Shown piece by piece: positions 1-9,238 of a stretch of DNA of 64,000 nt. The notes beneath the pieces are model-generated. The model did not search any database. It worked only from the letters and a program-made list of their open reading frames with translations, and was not told the origin of the DNA. Position 1 is the stretch's first letter, and every line of letters begins with the position of its first letter. The stretch spans positions 1-64,000 of the forward strand of contig CAVWLJ010000010.1 in NCBI GenBank assembly GCA_963755755.1, written 5' to 3'. This DNA is from DATKNA01 sp963755755 (GTDB lineage Bacteria > Actinomycetota > Actinomycetes > Actinomycetales > Kineosporiaceae). Position numbers and translations under genes: made by a program.

Positions 1-1040
1 CGGTCATCAGCGTCCTGCCGTCGAGCGGCGGTAGGGCGCCGCACCTGCGGACCGGCGGCGGTCTCGTCGATCTCAGCCTGTTGGTCTTCCGCCAGCTGAC
101 GTGCAGCTTCCTCGTCTCGCGACCCGGCTGCGCGGTTCACTGGCCGACGGGCGATGAGGGCGGCGTTGAGCTCGGCGCCCAGGAGCACGGCGCTGCTGGC
201 GAAGTAGAAGAGGAACGAGGTCGCGACGACGGAGGCGACCGCCTGGCCGATGAGCGTCACGCGGGGTCGTCGCTGATAACGCCGGTGGGTGCGCCGAAGC
301 CGAGAGCCAGGTAGTACCGGAAGCCGATGACGAGCACAGCCCAGAGCGCGAGCCCGAGGAGGGCGCCCGGCAGGCAGTCGCGGAACGAGTGCCGGACGTC
401 AGGGCTGTAGCGATAGAGGCAGGTCAGGGTCAGGAGGACGACGAGCGACAGCAACGGCCAGCGGGCCACCGTCCACACGACCTGCACCGCGTGCAGCACG
501 GCCGACTCCCCCGGTCGCCGAGAACCCCAAGGGCGCGGCGGACATGACGGCGAGGGTCAGCGTGATCGCGCTCATGGCCGCGAAAGCGTAGGTCAGCGCG
601 AGGGCCCGGCGCACTGGCGTCCGGCGGTGGTCGTGCACCTCGTAGACGGCGTCGAGCGCGTGCGAGGTGGAGTGGAAGAGATGGCTGAACAGCCACCAGG
701 TGATGAGGAGGCCGCCGACAGCGACGCCGCCGTGCGGCTGCGCGAGCTGGGCCCGGACGAACGGCACGATGATGGACTCACCGAGGCCGGGCCCGATGAT
801 CCAGCGGATCGACGCCACCGCGGCGTCCTGTTCGCGCACCTCCGACTGCTCCCCCGCCGCCCGGGCGACGAGGTGCATGACCACTCCGACGCGTGACCGT
901 CGCCGGGACCAGCGCGAGCATGGCGAAGAAGGACATCTCGGCCGCGTGGCCGGTCGTGCGATGCCGCGCCACGGAGCGCCCCACGGCGATCGCCAGCAGC
1001 ACGAAGCTCGTCCACCCGCGTCTCCAGGTCCGCCCCTACC
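1..1040 (-). pseudogene. YihY/BrkB-family membrane protein, frameshifted and running off the left edge
   Basis: Reading the minus strand, recognisable YihY/BrkB segments lie in three different frames. An N-terminal part ends in FFAMLALVPATVT (about 1000-893). The middle runs from VVMHLVARAAGEQ to MSAAPLGFSA (about 890-510). Then comes LHAVQVVWTVARWPLL to GAPTGVISDDPA (499-257), and a C-terminal part SFLFYFASSAVLLGAELNA that continues past base 1. Breaks fall near 892, 505 and 256. The family is a polytopic inner-membrane protein of unsettled function (once called ribonuclease BN). Hydrophobic segments and the AVLLGAELNA signature are intact, and no stop lies inside any segment until the frame slips. 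This fits either a recent pseudogene or several sequencing indels. The start is unclear: a GTG at 1002 is possible, with an in-frame stop upstream near 1040. Confidence 0.7.
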
Positions 1041-1281
1041 TCAAGAGAATGACATCGCGGCCGTCGCGCGGCTACCGGTCTCCGAGGGACGAGCCGTCAC
1101 GCTCGTCGACCTGGCCGCCGTAGCCTTCGCCACAACGCCCGGCGAGTTCCGTCGGGTCGTCCGTCGGCGGATGCGGAGGACTGGTGGCCAAGAGTGCTCG
1201 CATCACTGTCGGGCTCAGACTGCTGGCTTCGCTCGGCCGAGTGGCGACGGTGGGCGTCGCGCAGTCGACCAGAGGGATCCC

Positions 1282-2289
1282 GTGACCGAGCTCATGACCG
1301 CAGTCGTCATCGACGGTCGCGGTGGTGTTGAGCTGGTCGAGAAGCCTGTGCCGCAGCCGCTGGACGGCGAGGTGATCATCGCTCCGCAGGCCACCGGAGT
1401 GTGCGGTACCGACCTCCACCTCATCGACGGCACGTTCGCCTTGTCGCGTTACCCGGTCACGCCTGGGCACGAATTCGCCGGTCGCGTCGCTCGCGTGGGC
1501 GCCGGGGTGACCGGTTTCCACGAGGGTGACCTGGTGTGCGCAGACCCGAACGTCACGTGCGGGACGTGCCGGTGGTGCCGCGGGGGGGCCCTCAACCACT
1601 GTCCCCGGCTCGACCCCCTGGGGCTCACCCGCGACGGGGCCTGTGCCGAGTTCGTCAGGGTGCCGGAAGCCAACGTCTTCTCTCTGCCTTCTGGCGTGAC
1701 CCCGGAAGTGGGCGCACTCATCGAGCCGCTCTCGTGCGTTCTCCACGCGGCGCGGCGGACGCCCGGATGGTCCGGGGCGCGCGTCGCCGTCTTCGGGGCA
1801 GGACCCATCGGCCTCCTTGCCGTCGCCGTCGCTCTCCACCGCGGCGCCGCCTCCGTCGTGTCGTTCGAACTTCAGGAGCGCCGTCGCGAAGCCGCTCTCG
1901 CCATCGGCGCAGAGGCCGCCCACGCCGACATCGCCCAGGATGACGGCGACGGCATCTTCGACATCGCGGTCGAGGCCAGCGGACATCCCGCCGCCATCGC
2001 CGCCGCGCTGAAGTGCCTCGGTCCTCTGGGACGGCTGGTTCAGATGGGCGTCGCCAATCCGGACGTCGCCCTGCCACTGGCACCCAGTGAGGTGTTCGCC
2101 AAGGAGCTGATGATTATCGGCTCGTTCTCCGTCGCCGACGCCTACGCCGAGGCGGTGGACGTCATCCCGGACCTTGCCGGATCCCTCGCGCCGCTGGTCA
2201 CCGAACGGCTCGCCCTGAGCCAGTACCGAGCAGGATTGGCCCGAGTGACGTCACCGTCCAACATCAAGGTCGTCCTCATCCCCGACTGA
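1282..2289 (+). CDS. Zinc-dependent alcohol/polyol dehydrogenase (MDR family)
   Basis: A 335-residue medium-chain dehydrogenase that would oxidise an alcohol or sugar alcohol with NAD(P). The catalytic zinc site is visible as C41 (GVCGTD) and H63-E64 (PGHEF). The structural zinc lobe has four cysteines at 93, 96, 99 and 107. A Rossmann fold starts at FGAGPIGLLA (about 172). I chose GTG 1282 because AGAGGG at 1271-1276 is a good ribosome binding site; ATG 1294 is the alternative. No gene lies in the roughly 240 bp upstream back to the broken YihY gene. A GC hairpin follows the stop. Codon use is slightly less GC-biased than in the threonine cluster, so it may be an accessory gene. The substrate cannot be read from the sequence; sorbitol or threonine dehydrogenase-like enzymes are the nearest types. 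Confidence 0.85.
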   Translation: MTELMTAVVIDGRGGVELVEKPVPQPLDGEVIIAPQATGVCGTDLHLIDGTFALSRYPVTPGHEFAGRVARVGAGVTGFHEGDLVCADPNVTCGTCRWCRGGALNHCPRLDPLGLTRDGACAEFVRVPEANVFSLPSGVTPEVGALIEPLSCVLHAARRTPGWSGARVAVFGAGPIGLLAVAVALHRGAASVVSFELQERRREAALAIGAEAAHADIAQDDGDGIFDIAVEASGHPAAIAAALKCLGPLGRLVQMGVANPDVALPLAPSEVFAKELMIIGSFSVADAYAEAVDVIPDLAGSLAPLVTERLALSQYRAGLARVTSPSNIKVVLIPD

Positions 2290-2305
2290 CCGTGAACCAT
2301 TGTCC

Positions 2306-2335
2306 AGCCGGCGGCGCCTTCGGCGCCGACCGGCT
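2306..2335 (+). terminator. GC-rich hairpin after the dehydrogenase gene
   Basis: Inverted repeat: AGCCGG-CGGCGCC, a TTC loop, then GGCGCCG and CCGGCT with one bulged A. It lies 17 nt behind the stop codon. There is no T-run, as is usual for actinobacterial terminators. Confidence 0.6.
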
Positions 2336-2430
2336 GCAACGCGGAGATCAAGCAGGCAACGATTCGAGATGGACCGCCCGTGGAGCGGGTCGTGGGACGA
2401 AAAGCTGATGCCTAGAGAGGCCAGAGTGGT

Positions 2431-2445
2431 GTGACATCTCGTCAC
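2431..2445. promoter_or_regulatory. Palindrome GTGAC-N5-GTCAC
   Basis: A perfect 5-bp dyad with a 5-nt spacer in the gap between the dehydrogenase gene and the tRNA. It could be an operator or chance. There is no second copy by the GntR gene, so no regulator can be assigned. The rest of the 2336-2473 gap shows nothing I recognise. Confidence 0.2.
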
Positions 2446-2473
2446 TCGGCGAAATCGCTGCAGCTCAAGAAGG

Positions 2474-2545
2474 TGCCCCCGGCAGGATTCGAACCTGCGC
2501 ACCCGCCTCCGGAGGGCGGTGCTCTATCCCCTGAGCTACGGGGGC
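2474..2545 (-). tRNA. tRNA-Arg (anticodon CCG)
   Basis: On the minus strand a full cloverleaf is visible. The acceptor stem is GCCCCCG/CGGGGGC with discriminator A, and the D arm is GCTC..GAGC. The anticodon stem is CCGCC/GGCGG around loop CTCCGGA (anticodon CCG, reading CGG), and the T arm is GCAGG-TTCGAAT-CCTGC. The CCA end is not encoded (ACC then T follows). It reads the commonest arginine codon class in a genome this GC-rich. Confidence 0.95.
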
Positions 2546-2565
2546 CCAGCGCGGGAACGAGGGTA

Positions 2566-3291
2566 TCAGTCCGACACGGGCCGCTGTGCACTCAGGAGCG
2601 CGAGCAGCTCGTCCAGGAACCCGGCCGCCTCGGTCTCGGCGCGCCGCGGGTCCTGCTCCTCGATCGCCTCGATGAGCGCGACGTGCTCGTTCTCGTCGGC
2701 CGCCCCGTGCCGGACGTCGAGGTTGGTCCGGACGTTCTCGCGCAGGGTGTCGACGACGTTCTCGTAGAGCTCGGTGAGCACCGGGTTGTGCGCGGCCTGG
2801 CCGATGACGCGGTGGATGGCCACGTCCGCCGCGATCTGGCCGTCCACGTCGCCGCGACGCATGGCCGCGTTCCTCTCGACGACGAGGGCGCGCAGGCGGG
2901 CGACGTCCTCCGGCGTCCGGTGCAGGGCCGCGAGCCGGGCGGCGCCGACCTCGAGGGCGCGCCGCACCTCGAGGACGTGCACGTGATGGGCGCCGGCCAC
3001 CCGGCGGCTCACGGCACCGGCGAGTTCGCTGGCGGCGAGCACGTAGGTGCCCGAGCCCTGCCGGCGCTCGAGCAGCCCGGAGTGGACCAGTGACTGGACC
3101 GCCTCCCGGACGGTGTTCCGGCTGGTGCCGGTCAGCTGCGCGAGCTCGGACTCGGTGGGGATGCGGCTGCCGATCGCCCACGTTCCCGCGATGATCTGCT
3201 CGCGGAGCTGCTCGATGACCTGCTCGATGAGCCCGGCGCGGCGCGCGGTGCGCAGCGCGGGGAGAGCACCTGTCTCTGCCGACTGCGTCAT
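2566..3291 (-). CDS. GntR/FadR-family transcriptional regulator
   Basis: A 241-residue DNA-binding regulator. The winged helix lies at about residues 20-85, with the GntR signature IPTESELAQLTGTSRNTVRE and the wing RRQGSGTYV. An all-helical FCD ligand-binding domain follows at about 105-235. Its typical metal-binding positions are partly visible (D in AADVAIHRVIG, later H in DENEHVALIEAI). FCD regulators usually sense small carboxylic acids and repress neighbouring catabolic or transport genes. It is divergent from the MFS transporter, with starts 44 bp apart, so the likely target is that shared promoter. ATG 3291 is preceded by AGGA. The effector is unknown. Confidence 0.85.
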   Translation of the reverse strand: MTQSAETGALPALRTARRAGLIEQVIEQLREQIIAGTWAIGSRIPTESELAQLTGTSRNTVREAVQSLVHSGLLERRQGSGTYVLAASELAGAVSRRVAGAHHVHVLEVRRALEVGAARLAALHRTPEDVARLRALVVERNAAMRRGDVDGQIAADVAIHRVIGQAAHNPVLTELYENVVDTLRENVRTNLDVRHGAADENEHVALIEAIEEQDPRRAETEAAGFLDELLALLSAQRPVSD

Positions 3292-3322
3292 CCCGTCATC
3301 CTATCTGTGTCACCCGTTTTGC

Positions 3323-3328
3323 TAAGGT
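3323..3328 (+). promoter_or_regulatory. -10 hexamer TAAGGT, leaderless start of the MFS gene
   Basis: TAAGGT ends exactly 6 nt before GTG 3335, placing the predicted transcription start on the start codon. It lies in the divergent gap with the GntR gene and is a plausible target of that regulator. Confidence 0.5.
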
Positions 3329-3334
3329 GCCGCC

Positions 3335-4651
3335 GTGAAGGACGATCCGACCGGCGCAACTCCTGTCGTCGATCGTCTCACCAGCGGAACTCCCGCGGAC
3401 GTCGGCGGGCCGGGCATGATCGGCCGACGGCGCGTCTACCACGTGCTCGCGGCACTGCTGCTGCTCGCGCTGACGCTGCGGACCGCCGTCACCGGGCTGT
3501 CGCCGCTGCTGCCGCGGGTCAGTGCCGGCGTCCCGCTCAGCCCGGCCGAGGCCGGGATCGTCGGTGCCCTGCCGCCGTTCTCGTTCGCCGCGGCCGGGCT
3601 CGCCGGGCCCGCGCTGCTGCGCCGCGTCGCGGGCGAGCGCCTCGTCATCCTGGCGATGATCCTCGAGGGTCTCGGTCTGCTGATCCGGCCGTGGTCCGGC
3701 GGCCCGGGTCCCTTCATCGGGTTCAGCATCGTCGCCCTGCTGGGCATGGGCCTGGGCAACGTGGTGCTGCCGGTGCTGGTCAAGGCCTGGTTCCCGCGCC
3801 GGATCCCCGCCGTCACCTCCATGTACGTCATGGGCATCACGGCCGGGACGTCGTTCCCGGCTCTGCTCGCGGTGCCGGTGGCGGACGCCGCGGCCCGGGC
3901 GACCGGCTCGACGCGCCTCGGCTGGCAGATCGGGCTGGCGGTGTGGGCAGTGCTGTGCGTCGTGGTCGCACTCGCCTGGTGGTGGCCGGCCCGGCACCCG
4001 CGAGCCGTTCCCGTCGGCCCCTCGGCGGTCCGCAGCGCCACCGGGCGACTCCCGATGTGGCACAGCCGGACGGCGTGGGGCATCACGATGATCTTCGCTG
4101 CGAACTCCCTCTCGAGCTACGCCCTCTTCGCGTGGCTGCCCACCCGGCTGACGGACGCCGGCGTCAGCGACGCGACGGCCGGGCTGATGCTCGCGATCTT
4201 CGGCGGCATGGGGGTGCCGGCGGCGCTGCTGGCGCCGACGCTCGCGGCGCGCGGTCGACACACCTTCCTCCTGGTGGCGCAGTTCGCCGTCGCGTTCGCG
4301 GTCGGCGAGCTCGGGCTGCTCCTCGCGCCGGCGCACCTCACCCTGCTGTGGGTCGTGCTCGCCGGGTGGGGGAGCGGCGCCTTCCCGCTCGCGCTCGCCC
4401 TCATCGGCCTGCGGTCCCGGACGCCGGCCGGGGCCGGCGCGCTCTCCGGCTTCGCCCAGGGCATCGGCTACTTCGTCGCGGGCTTCGGGCCGATCGCCGT
4501 CGGCGTCCTGCACGGCTCCACCGGGGGCTGGACGGCGCCGTTCGCCGTCCTCATCGGCATCCTGGTGGTGCTGCTGGCCGGCGGCGCGATGGTCGCGGCG
4601 TCGCATTCGGTCGAGGACGAGCTGGAGCGCGTCGCTAAACTCGACGGGTGA
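3335..4651 (+). CDS. MFS transporter, CynX/NimT-like
   Basis: A 438-residue polytopic membrane protein with about 12 hydrophobic segments. It has the CynX/NimT layout: an N-terminal LLLLALTLRTAVTGLSPLLP helix and the LLGMGLGNVVLPVLVKAWFP segment typical of this subfamily, whose members carry cyanate, 2-nitroimidazole or unknown organic anions. GTG 3335 fits a leaderless -10 box; ATG 3418 (MIGRRR) is an alternative that would drop 27 polar residues. Its stop overlaps the argS start by 4 bp (GTGA). A divergent FCD-type GntR regulator suggests ligand-induced expression. Direction of transport and substrate are not determinable. Confidence 0.85.
   Translation: MKDDPTGATPVVDRLTSGTPADVGGPGMIGRRRVYHVLAALLLLALTLRTAVTGLSPLLPRVSAGVPLSPAEAGIVGALPPFSFAAAGLAGPALLRRVAGERLVILAMILEGLGLLIRPWSGGPGPFIGFSIVALLGMGLGNVVLPVLVKAWFPRRIPAVTSMYVMGITAGTSFPALLAVPVADAAARATGSTRLGWQIGLAVWAVLCVVVALAWWWPARHPRAVPVGPSAVRSATGRLPMWHSRTAWGITMIFAANSLSSYALFAWLPTRLTDAGVSDATAGLMLAIFGGMGVPAALLAPTLAARGRHTFLLVAQFAVAFAVGELGLLLAPAHLTLLWVVLAGWGSGAFPLALALIGLRSRTPAGAGALSGFAQGIGYFVAGFGPIAVGVLHGSTGGWTAPFAVLIGILVVLLAGGAMVAASHSVEDELERVAKLDG
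4636..4641 (+). promoter_or_regulatory. -10 hexamer TAAACT, leaderless start of argS
   Basis: TAAACT inside the 3' end of the MFS gene, exactly 6 nt before GTG 4648. It would let the argS-lysA unit be transcribed independently of the transporter. Confidence 0.5.
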
Positions 4652-6318
4652 CCCCCGCCGAACTGTCCGCAGCGATCCGTGCGTGCCTGCAGGCCGCCGT
4701 CGACGCCGGTGACCTGGCGGTCGCCGTGCCGGACGAGATCCGGGTGGAGCGGCCGCGTCAGCGCGAGCACGGCGACTGGGCGACGAACGTGGCGCTGCAG
4801 CTGGCCAAACCCGCGGGCCGGCCGCCGCGGGACGTGGCCGCGCTGATCGCCGTCCGGCTCGGCGAGGTGCCCGGGATCAAGAGCGTGGACGTCGCCGGTC
4901 CGGGGTTCCTCAACATCGTGCTCGACGCCGCGGCCGCGGGCGAGCTCGCGCGCACCGTCGTCGAGGCGGGCGCCGTCTACGGGCACACGGACACCGGCGC
5001 GGGGCACCGGGTCAACCTCGAGTTCGTGTCGGCCAACCCCACCGGCCCGGTACACCTGGGCGGCGCGCGCTGGGCGGCCGTCGGCGACAGCCTGGCCCGG
5101 ATCCTCCAGGCGACCGGTTCCGAGGTCGCGCGGGAGTACTACTTCAACGACCACGGAGCGCAGATCGACCGGTTCGCCCGGTCGCTGCTGGCGCGCGGCC
5201 TGGGCAGGCCGAGCCCGGAGGACGGGTACGGCGGCGCCTACGTCGACGACATCGCCGCGCGGGTCGTCGCCGACGCGCTCGCTGCCGGCGAGCCCGACCC
5301 GCGCACGTTGCCCGAGGCCGAGGCGCAGGAGGTCTTCCGGGCCCGCGGCGTCGACCTGATGTTCGGCGAGGTCAAGTCGTCGCTGCACGACTTCGGCGTC
5401 GACTTCGACGTGTACTTCCACGAGAACGACCTGTACACAACCGGGGCGGTCGAGCGTGCCGTCACACGGCTGCGCGAGCTCGGGCGCATCTACGAGCGGG
5501 ACGGCGCCGTCTGGCTGCACACCACCGACCTCGGCGACGACAAGGACCGGGTCGTCATCAAGAGCGACGGCCAGGCGGCGTACATCGCCGGCGACCTCGC
5601 CTACTACCTGAACAAGCGGGAGCGCGGCTTCGACCGCTGCGTGATCATGCTCGGCGCCGACCACCACGGCTACGTCGGCCGGCTGATGGCGATGTGCGCA
5701 GCCTTCGGCGACACCCCGCACGTGAACCTCGAGGTCCTCATCGGCCAGCTCGTCAACCTCGTGAAGAACGGCGAGCCGGTCCGGATGAGCAAGCGCGCCG
5801 GCACCGTGGTCACGATGGAGGACCTCGTGGACGCCGTCGGCGTCGACGCCGCGCGCTACGCCCTCGCCCGGTCGTCGGCGGACGCACAGATCGACATCGA
5901 CCTCGACCTGCTGGTCAAGCGGAGCAACGACAACCCCGTCTTCTACGTCCAGTACGCGCATGCGCGGCTCGCCGGGATCATCCGCAACGCGGCGGACGCC
6001 GGGGTCCGGATGGCCGACGCGTTCGAGCCGGCGCTGCTCGACCACGACGCCGACGCCGTCCTGCTCGCGGCGCTCGGCGAGTTCCCGCGGATCGTGGCCC
6101 AGGCCGCCGAGCTGCGCGAACCGCACCGGGTGGCGCGCTACCTCGAGGAGCTCGCCGGTTCCTTCCACAAGTGGTACGAGTCGACGCGCGTCACGCCACG
6201 TGCCGACGAGGCCGTGACGGACGCGCACCGGACCCGGCTCTGGGTCGCCGAGGCCACCCGGACCGTGCTCGAGAACGGCCTCGGCATGCTCGGCGTCTCC
6301 GCCCCGGATCGGATGTAA
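4648..6318 (+). CDS. argS: Arginyl-tRNA synthetase
   Basis: A class I aminoacyl-tRNA synthetase that charges tRNA-Arg in the cytosol. The 556 residues match the family's usual length. The N-terminal Add-1 tRNA D-loop domain covers about 1-110. The HIGH motif appears as HLGG (136-139) after FVSANPTGPV. The KMSKS counterpart is MSKR (about 380-383), and an anticodon-binding DALR domain fills the last 130 residues (RVARYLEELAGSFHKWY). GTG 4648 overlaps the MFS stop by 4 bp and has a -10 box 6 nt upstream. lysA follows after 3 bp, an arrangement also seen in mycobacteria (Rv1292-Rv1293). The enzyme is essential, and nothing looks degraded. Confidence 0.97.
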   Translation: MTPAELSAAIRACLQAAVDAGDLAVAVPDEIRVERPRQREHGDWATNVALQLAKPAGRPPRDVAALIAVRLGEVPGIKSVDVAGPGFLNIVLDAAAAGELARTVVEAGAVYGHTDTGAGHRVNLEFVSANPTGPVHLGGARWAAVGDSLARILQATGSEVAREYYFNDHGAQIDRFARSLLARGLGRPSPEDGYGGAYVDDIAARVVADALAAGEPDPRTLPEAEAQEVFRARGVDLMFGEVKSSLHDFGVDFDVYFHENDLYTTGAVERAVTRLRELGRIYERDGAVWLHTTDLGDDKDRVVIKSDGQAAYIAGDLAYYLNKRERGFDRCVIMLGADHHGYVGRLMAMCAAFGDTPHVNLEVLIGQLVNLVKNGEPVRMSKRAGTVVTMEDLVDAVGVDAARYALARSSADAQIDIDLDLLVKRSNDNPVFYVQYAHARLAGIIRNAADAGVRMADAFEPALLDHDADAVLLAALGEFPRIVAQAAELREPHRVARYLEELAGSFHKWYESTRVTPRADEAVTDAHRTRLWVAEATRTVLENGLGMLGVSAPDRM

Positions 6319-6321
6319 CGC

Positions 6322-7749
6322 ATGGGCGCACACGAGGCCGGCGCGCTGCACGCGCCGGGGTACGGCGGCGTCGCGTTCGTGCCCGCCTGGCTGCGTCCGC
6401 CGGCGGACGTCGACGAGCTCCTGCCCCAGCTGTGGGCCTCCTCGGTGGACCGCGGGCCCGACGGCGCGCTGCGCGTGGGCGGGGTCGACGTCCGCGAGCT
6501 GGCCGCGACCTACGGGACGCCGGCGTACGTGCTCGACGAGCGGGACTTCCGGGATCGGGCCGTCGCCTTCCGCGACGCGTTCGCGGCCGCGTTCGCCCCG
6601 CTCGGCGGCGGCGACGTGTTCTACGCCGGCAAGGCCTTCCTCTGCACCGAGGTGGCGCGCTGGATCGCCGCCGACGGGCTCGGCCTCGACGTCTGCACCG
6701 GCGGTGAGCTGGCCGTCGCGCTGCGCGCGGGCGTGCCGGGGGAGCGCATCGGACTGCACGGCAACAACAAGTCGGACGCCGAGCTGCGGCGGGCGCTGGC
6801 CGCCGGCGTCGGGCGCATCGTCGTGGACTCCGTCGAGGAGGTCGACCGCGTCGCCGACCTCGCCGCCGAGGCCGGCGTCCGCGCCCGGATCCTGCTGCGC
6901 GTCACCGTCGGCGTCGAGGCCCACACGCACGAGTACATCGCCACGGCGCACGAGGACCAGAAGTTCGGGCTGTCGATCACCGGCGGAGTCGCCGCCGAGG
7001 CCGTCCGCCGCGCGCTGGCCCGGCCGGAGCTGGAGCTGCTCGGCCTGCACAGCCACATCGGCTCGCAGATCTTCGACACCGGGGGCTTCGAGGTCGCCGC
7101 GCGCCGCGCCCTCGACCTGCACGCCGCGATCCGGCACGAGCACGGCGTCGAGCTGCCGGAGCTCGACCTCGGCGGCGGCTTCGGCATCGCCTACACCAGC
7201 GAGCACGACCCGCAGGACCCGGCGCACCTGGCGAAGGGGATGGCGGAGATCGTCGAGCGCGAGTGCCGCGCGCTCGGCATCGCGCCGCCGCGAGTCTCGG
7301 TGGAGCCCGGCCGTGCCGTCGCCGGCCCGTCGACGTTCACCCTCTACGAGGTGGGGGCGGTCAAGGACGTCCTGCTCGACCACGGTGCCCGCCGGCGCTA
7401 CGTCGCGGTGGACGGCGGGATGAGCGACAACATCCGCACCGCGCTCTACGACGCCGACTACTCGTGCACCCTCGCCTCGCGGGGCTCGTCGGCGCCGCCG
7501 GTGCTCGTCCGCGTCGTGGGCAAGCACTGCGAGAGCGGCGACGTCGTCGTCCGCGACGAGTTCCTGCCGGGGGACGTCGGCCGCGGGGACCTGCTCGCCG
7601 TCCCCGGCACCGGCGCCTACTGCCGGAGCATGGCCAGCCAGTACAACCACGTGCCGCGGCCGCCGGTCGTCGCGGTCCGCGACGGCCGGGCGCGTGTGCT
7701 CCTGCGCCGCGAGACCGAGGACGACCTGCTGGCCCTCGACGTCGGCTGA
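6322..7749 (+). CDS. lysA: Diaminopimelate decarboxylase
   Basis: A PLP enzyme of fold type III that decarboxylates meso-diaminopimelate to L-lysine, the last step of lysine synthesis. The PLP lysine is K104 in YAGKAF. GLHSHIGSQIFD and EPGRAVAG form the cofactor pocket. GKHCESGD supplies the active-site cysteine from the other subunit. At 475 residues it is about 25-30 longer at the N terminus than many homologues, as is common in actinobacteria. It starts 3 bp after argS and is probably co-transcribed with it. The meso-DAP substrate is also a peptidoglycan precursor, so this gene sits at the branch between wall and amino-acid synthesis. Confidence 0.97.
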   Translation: MGAHEAGALHAPGYGGVAFVPAWLRPPADVDELLPQLWASSVDRGPDGALRVGGVDVRELAATYGTPAYVLDERDFRDRAVAFRDAFAAAFAPLGGGDVFYAGKAFLCTEVARWIAADGLGLDVCTGGELAVALRAGVPGERIGLHGNNKSDAELRRALAAGVGRIVVDSVEEVDRVADLAAEAGVRARILLRVTVGVEAHTHEYIATAHEDQKFGLSITGGVAAEAVRRALARPELELLGLHSHIGSQIFDTGGFEVAARRALDLHAAIRHEHGVELPELDLGGGFGIAYTSEHDPQDPAHLAKGMAEIVERECRALGIAPPRVSVEPGRAVAGPSTFTLYEVGAVKDVLLDHGARRRYVAVDGGMSDNIRTALYDADYSCTLASRGSSAPPVLVRVVGKHCESGDVVVRDEFLPGDVGRGDLLAVPGTGAYCRSMASQYNHVPRPPVVAVRDGRARVLLRRETEDDLLALDVG

Positions 7750-7915
7750 CGGGGAACGCCGCCCCGGCCTGTCACACTGAAGTCCGAGCCCGGCGAGGCC
7801 GAGGCACATGCGGGGGCAGCGCGGCGACGACGCCGGCGATCGGATGCTGAGACGGCACGACCCCCGCGTCCGGACGTATGTCAGACAGGACGCAGAGCGA
7901 GGAGAGGAGCGCGGC

Positions 7916-9238
7916 GTGGAGCCGGTGAGGGTGGCCCTGCTCGGGTGCGGCGTGGTCGGCACGGAGGTGGCGCGCAACCTCACCACGCACGCGTCCGAGC
8001 TGGCCCAGCGGGTGGGCGCGCCGCTGGAGCTGGCCGGCATCGCCGTCCGCCGCCCGGGCCGCCGCCGCGGCCTCGAGATCGACCCCGACCTGTTCACGAC
8101 GGACGCCGCGAGCCTGGTCAAGGACGCCGACGTCGTCGTCGAGGTCATCGGCGGCATCGAACCCGCGCGCTCGCTCCTGCTGGAGGCGATGGCCGGCGGC
8201 GCGTCCGTGGTCACCGCCAACAAGGCGCTGCTCGCCGAGGACGGACCGACCCTCTACGAGGCGGCGGACGCCGCCGGCGTGGACCTCTACTTCGAGGCCG
8301 CCGTGGCCGGCGCGATCCCGCTGCTCCGCCCGCTGCGCGAGTCCCTCGCCGGCGACCGGGTGCGGCGCGTGCTCGGCATCGTCAACGGCACCACGAACTA
8401 CGTGCTCGACAAGATGCACACCACCGGCATGGGCTTCGCCGAGGCGGTCGAGCAGGCCCAGGCGCTCGGCTACGCGGAGGCGGACCCGACGGCGGACGTC
8501 GAGGGCTTCGACGCCGCGGCGAAGGCCGCGATCCTGGCCAGCCTCGCCTTCCACTCCCGGGTCCGGGCGGCCGACGTCCACCGCGAGGGCATCACGGCGG
8601 TGACCGCGGCCGACGTCGCGTCCGCCAAGGCCATGAACGCCGTCGTCAAGCTCCTCGCGATCTGCGAGCGGGGCACCCGGGCGGACGGCGGCGACACGGT
8701 CAGCGTCCGCGTGCACCCGGCGATGATCCCGGCGACGCATCCGCTGGCCGGGGTCGGCGACGCGTACAACGCGGTGTTCGTCGAGGCCGAGGCCGCCGGC
8801 GAGCTGATGTTCTACGGGCGGGGCGCCGGCGGCCAGCCCACCGCCAGCGCCGTCCTGGGGGACCTCGTGGGCGTGGCCCGCAACCGGGTCGGCGGCGGGC
8901 GCGGGCCGGGGGAGTCCTCGTACGCCGATCTGCCCGTGCGCCCCATGGGGGAGGTGCCCACCCGCTACCACGTGAGCCTCGACGTCGAGGACCGGCCGGG
9001 CGTGCTCGCCCAGGTCGCGCAGGTGTTCGCCGAGCACGCCGTCTCCATCGAGACGGTCCGTCAGCAGGTGCGCCGGCGCGAGGACGGCCCCGCCGACCGC
9101 GCCGCGCTCGTCATCGTCACGCACACCGCGCCGGACGCCGCGCTCGCCGCCACCGTCGAGGCGCTCGCCCGGCTCGACACCGTGGCGTCGGTCGACAGCG
9201 TGATGCGCGTGGAGGGCACCGGCGAGGAGGGGAACTGA
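7916..9238 (+). CDS. hom: Homoserine dehydrogenase
   Basis: Reduces aspartate semialdehyde to homoserine with NAD(P)H, the committed step towards threonine and methionine. An N-terminal Rossmann motif GCGVVG (about 10-15) is followed by the catalytic domain with NGTTNYVLDKM and GYAEADPTADVEG. A C-terminal ACT domain (about 355-440, YHVSLDVEDRPGVLAQVA) probably senses threonine. GTG 7916 is preferred over longer upstream starts because AGGAG at 7905-7909 is well placed and the resulting 440 residues match the M. tuberculosis enzyme. The stop overlaps the thrC ATG by one base (TGATG). It heads the hom-thrC-thrB operon. CACACT at 7773-7778 may be part of its promoter. Confidence 0.96.
   Translation: MEPVRVALLGCGVVGTEVARNLTTHASELAQRVGAPLELAGIAVRRPGRRRGLEIDPDLFTTDAASLVKDADVVVEVIGGIEPARSLLLEAMAGGASVVTANKALLAEDGPTLYEAADAAGVDLYFEAAVAGAIPLLRPLRESLAGDRVRRVLGIVNGTTNYVLDKMHTTGMGFAEAVEQAQALGYAEADPTADVEGFDAAAKAAILASLAFHSRVRAADVHREGITAVTAADVASAKAMNAVVKLLAICERGTRADGGDTVSVRVHPAMIPATHPLAGVGDAYNAVFVEAEAAGELMFYGRGAGGQPTASAVLGDLVGVARNRVGGGRGPGESSYADLPVRPMGEVPTRYHVSLDVEDRPGVLAQVAQVFAEHAVSIETVRQQVRRREDGPADRAALVIVTHTAPDAALAATVEALARLDTVASVDSVMRVEGTGEEGN

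Noticed and set aside
4468..8223. A 1251-codon frame on the minus strand opposite argS and lysA.
   Set aside because: It is the antisense shadow of GC-rich genes: low-complexity Arg/Val/Asp composition, no motif, and argS and lysA are certain.
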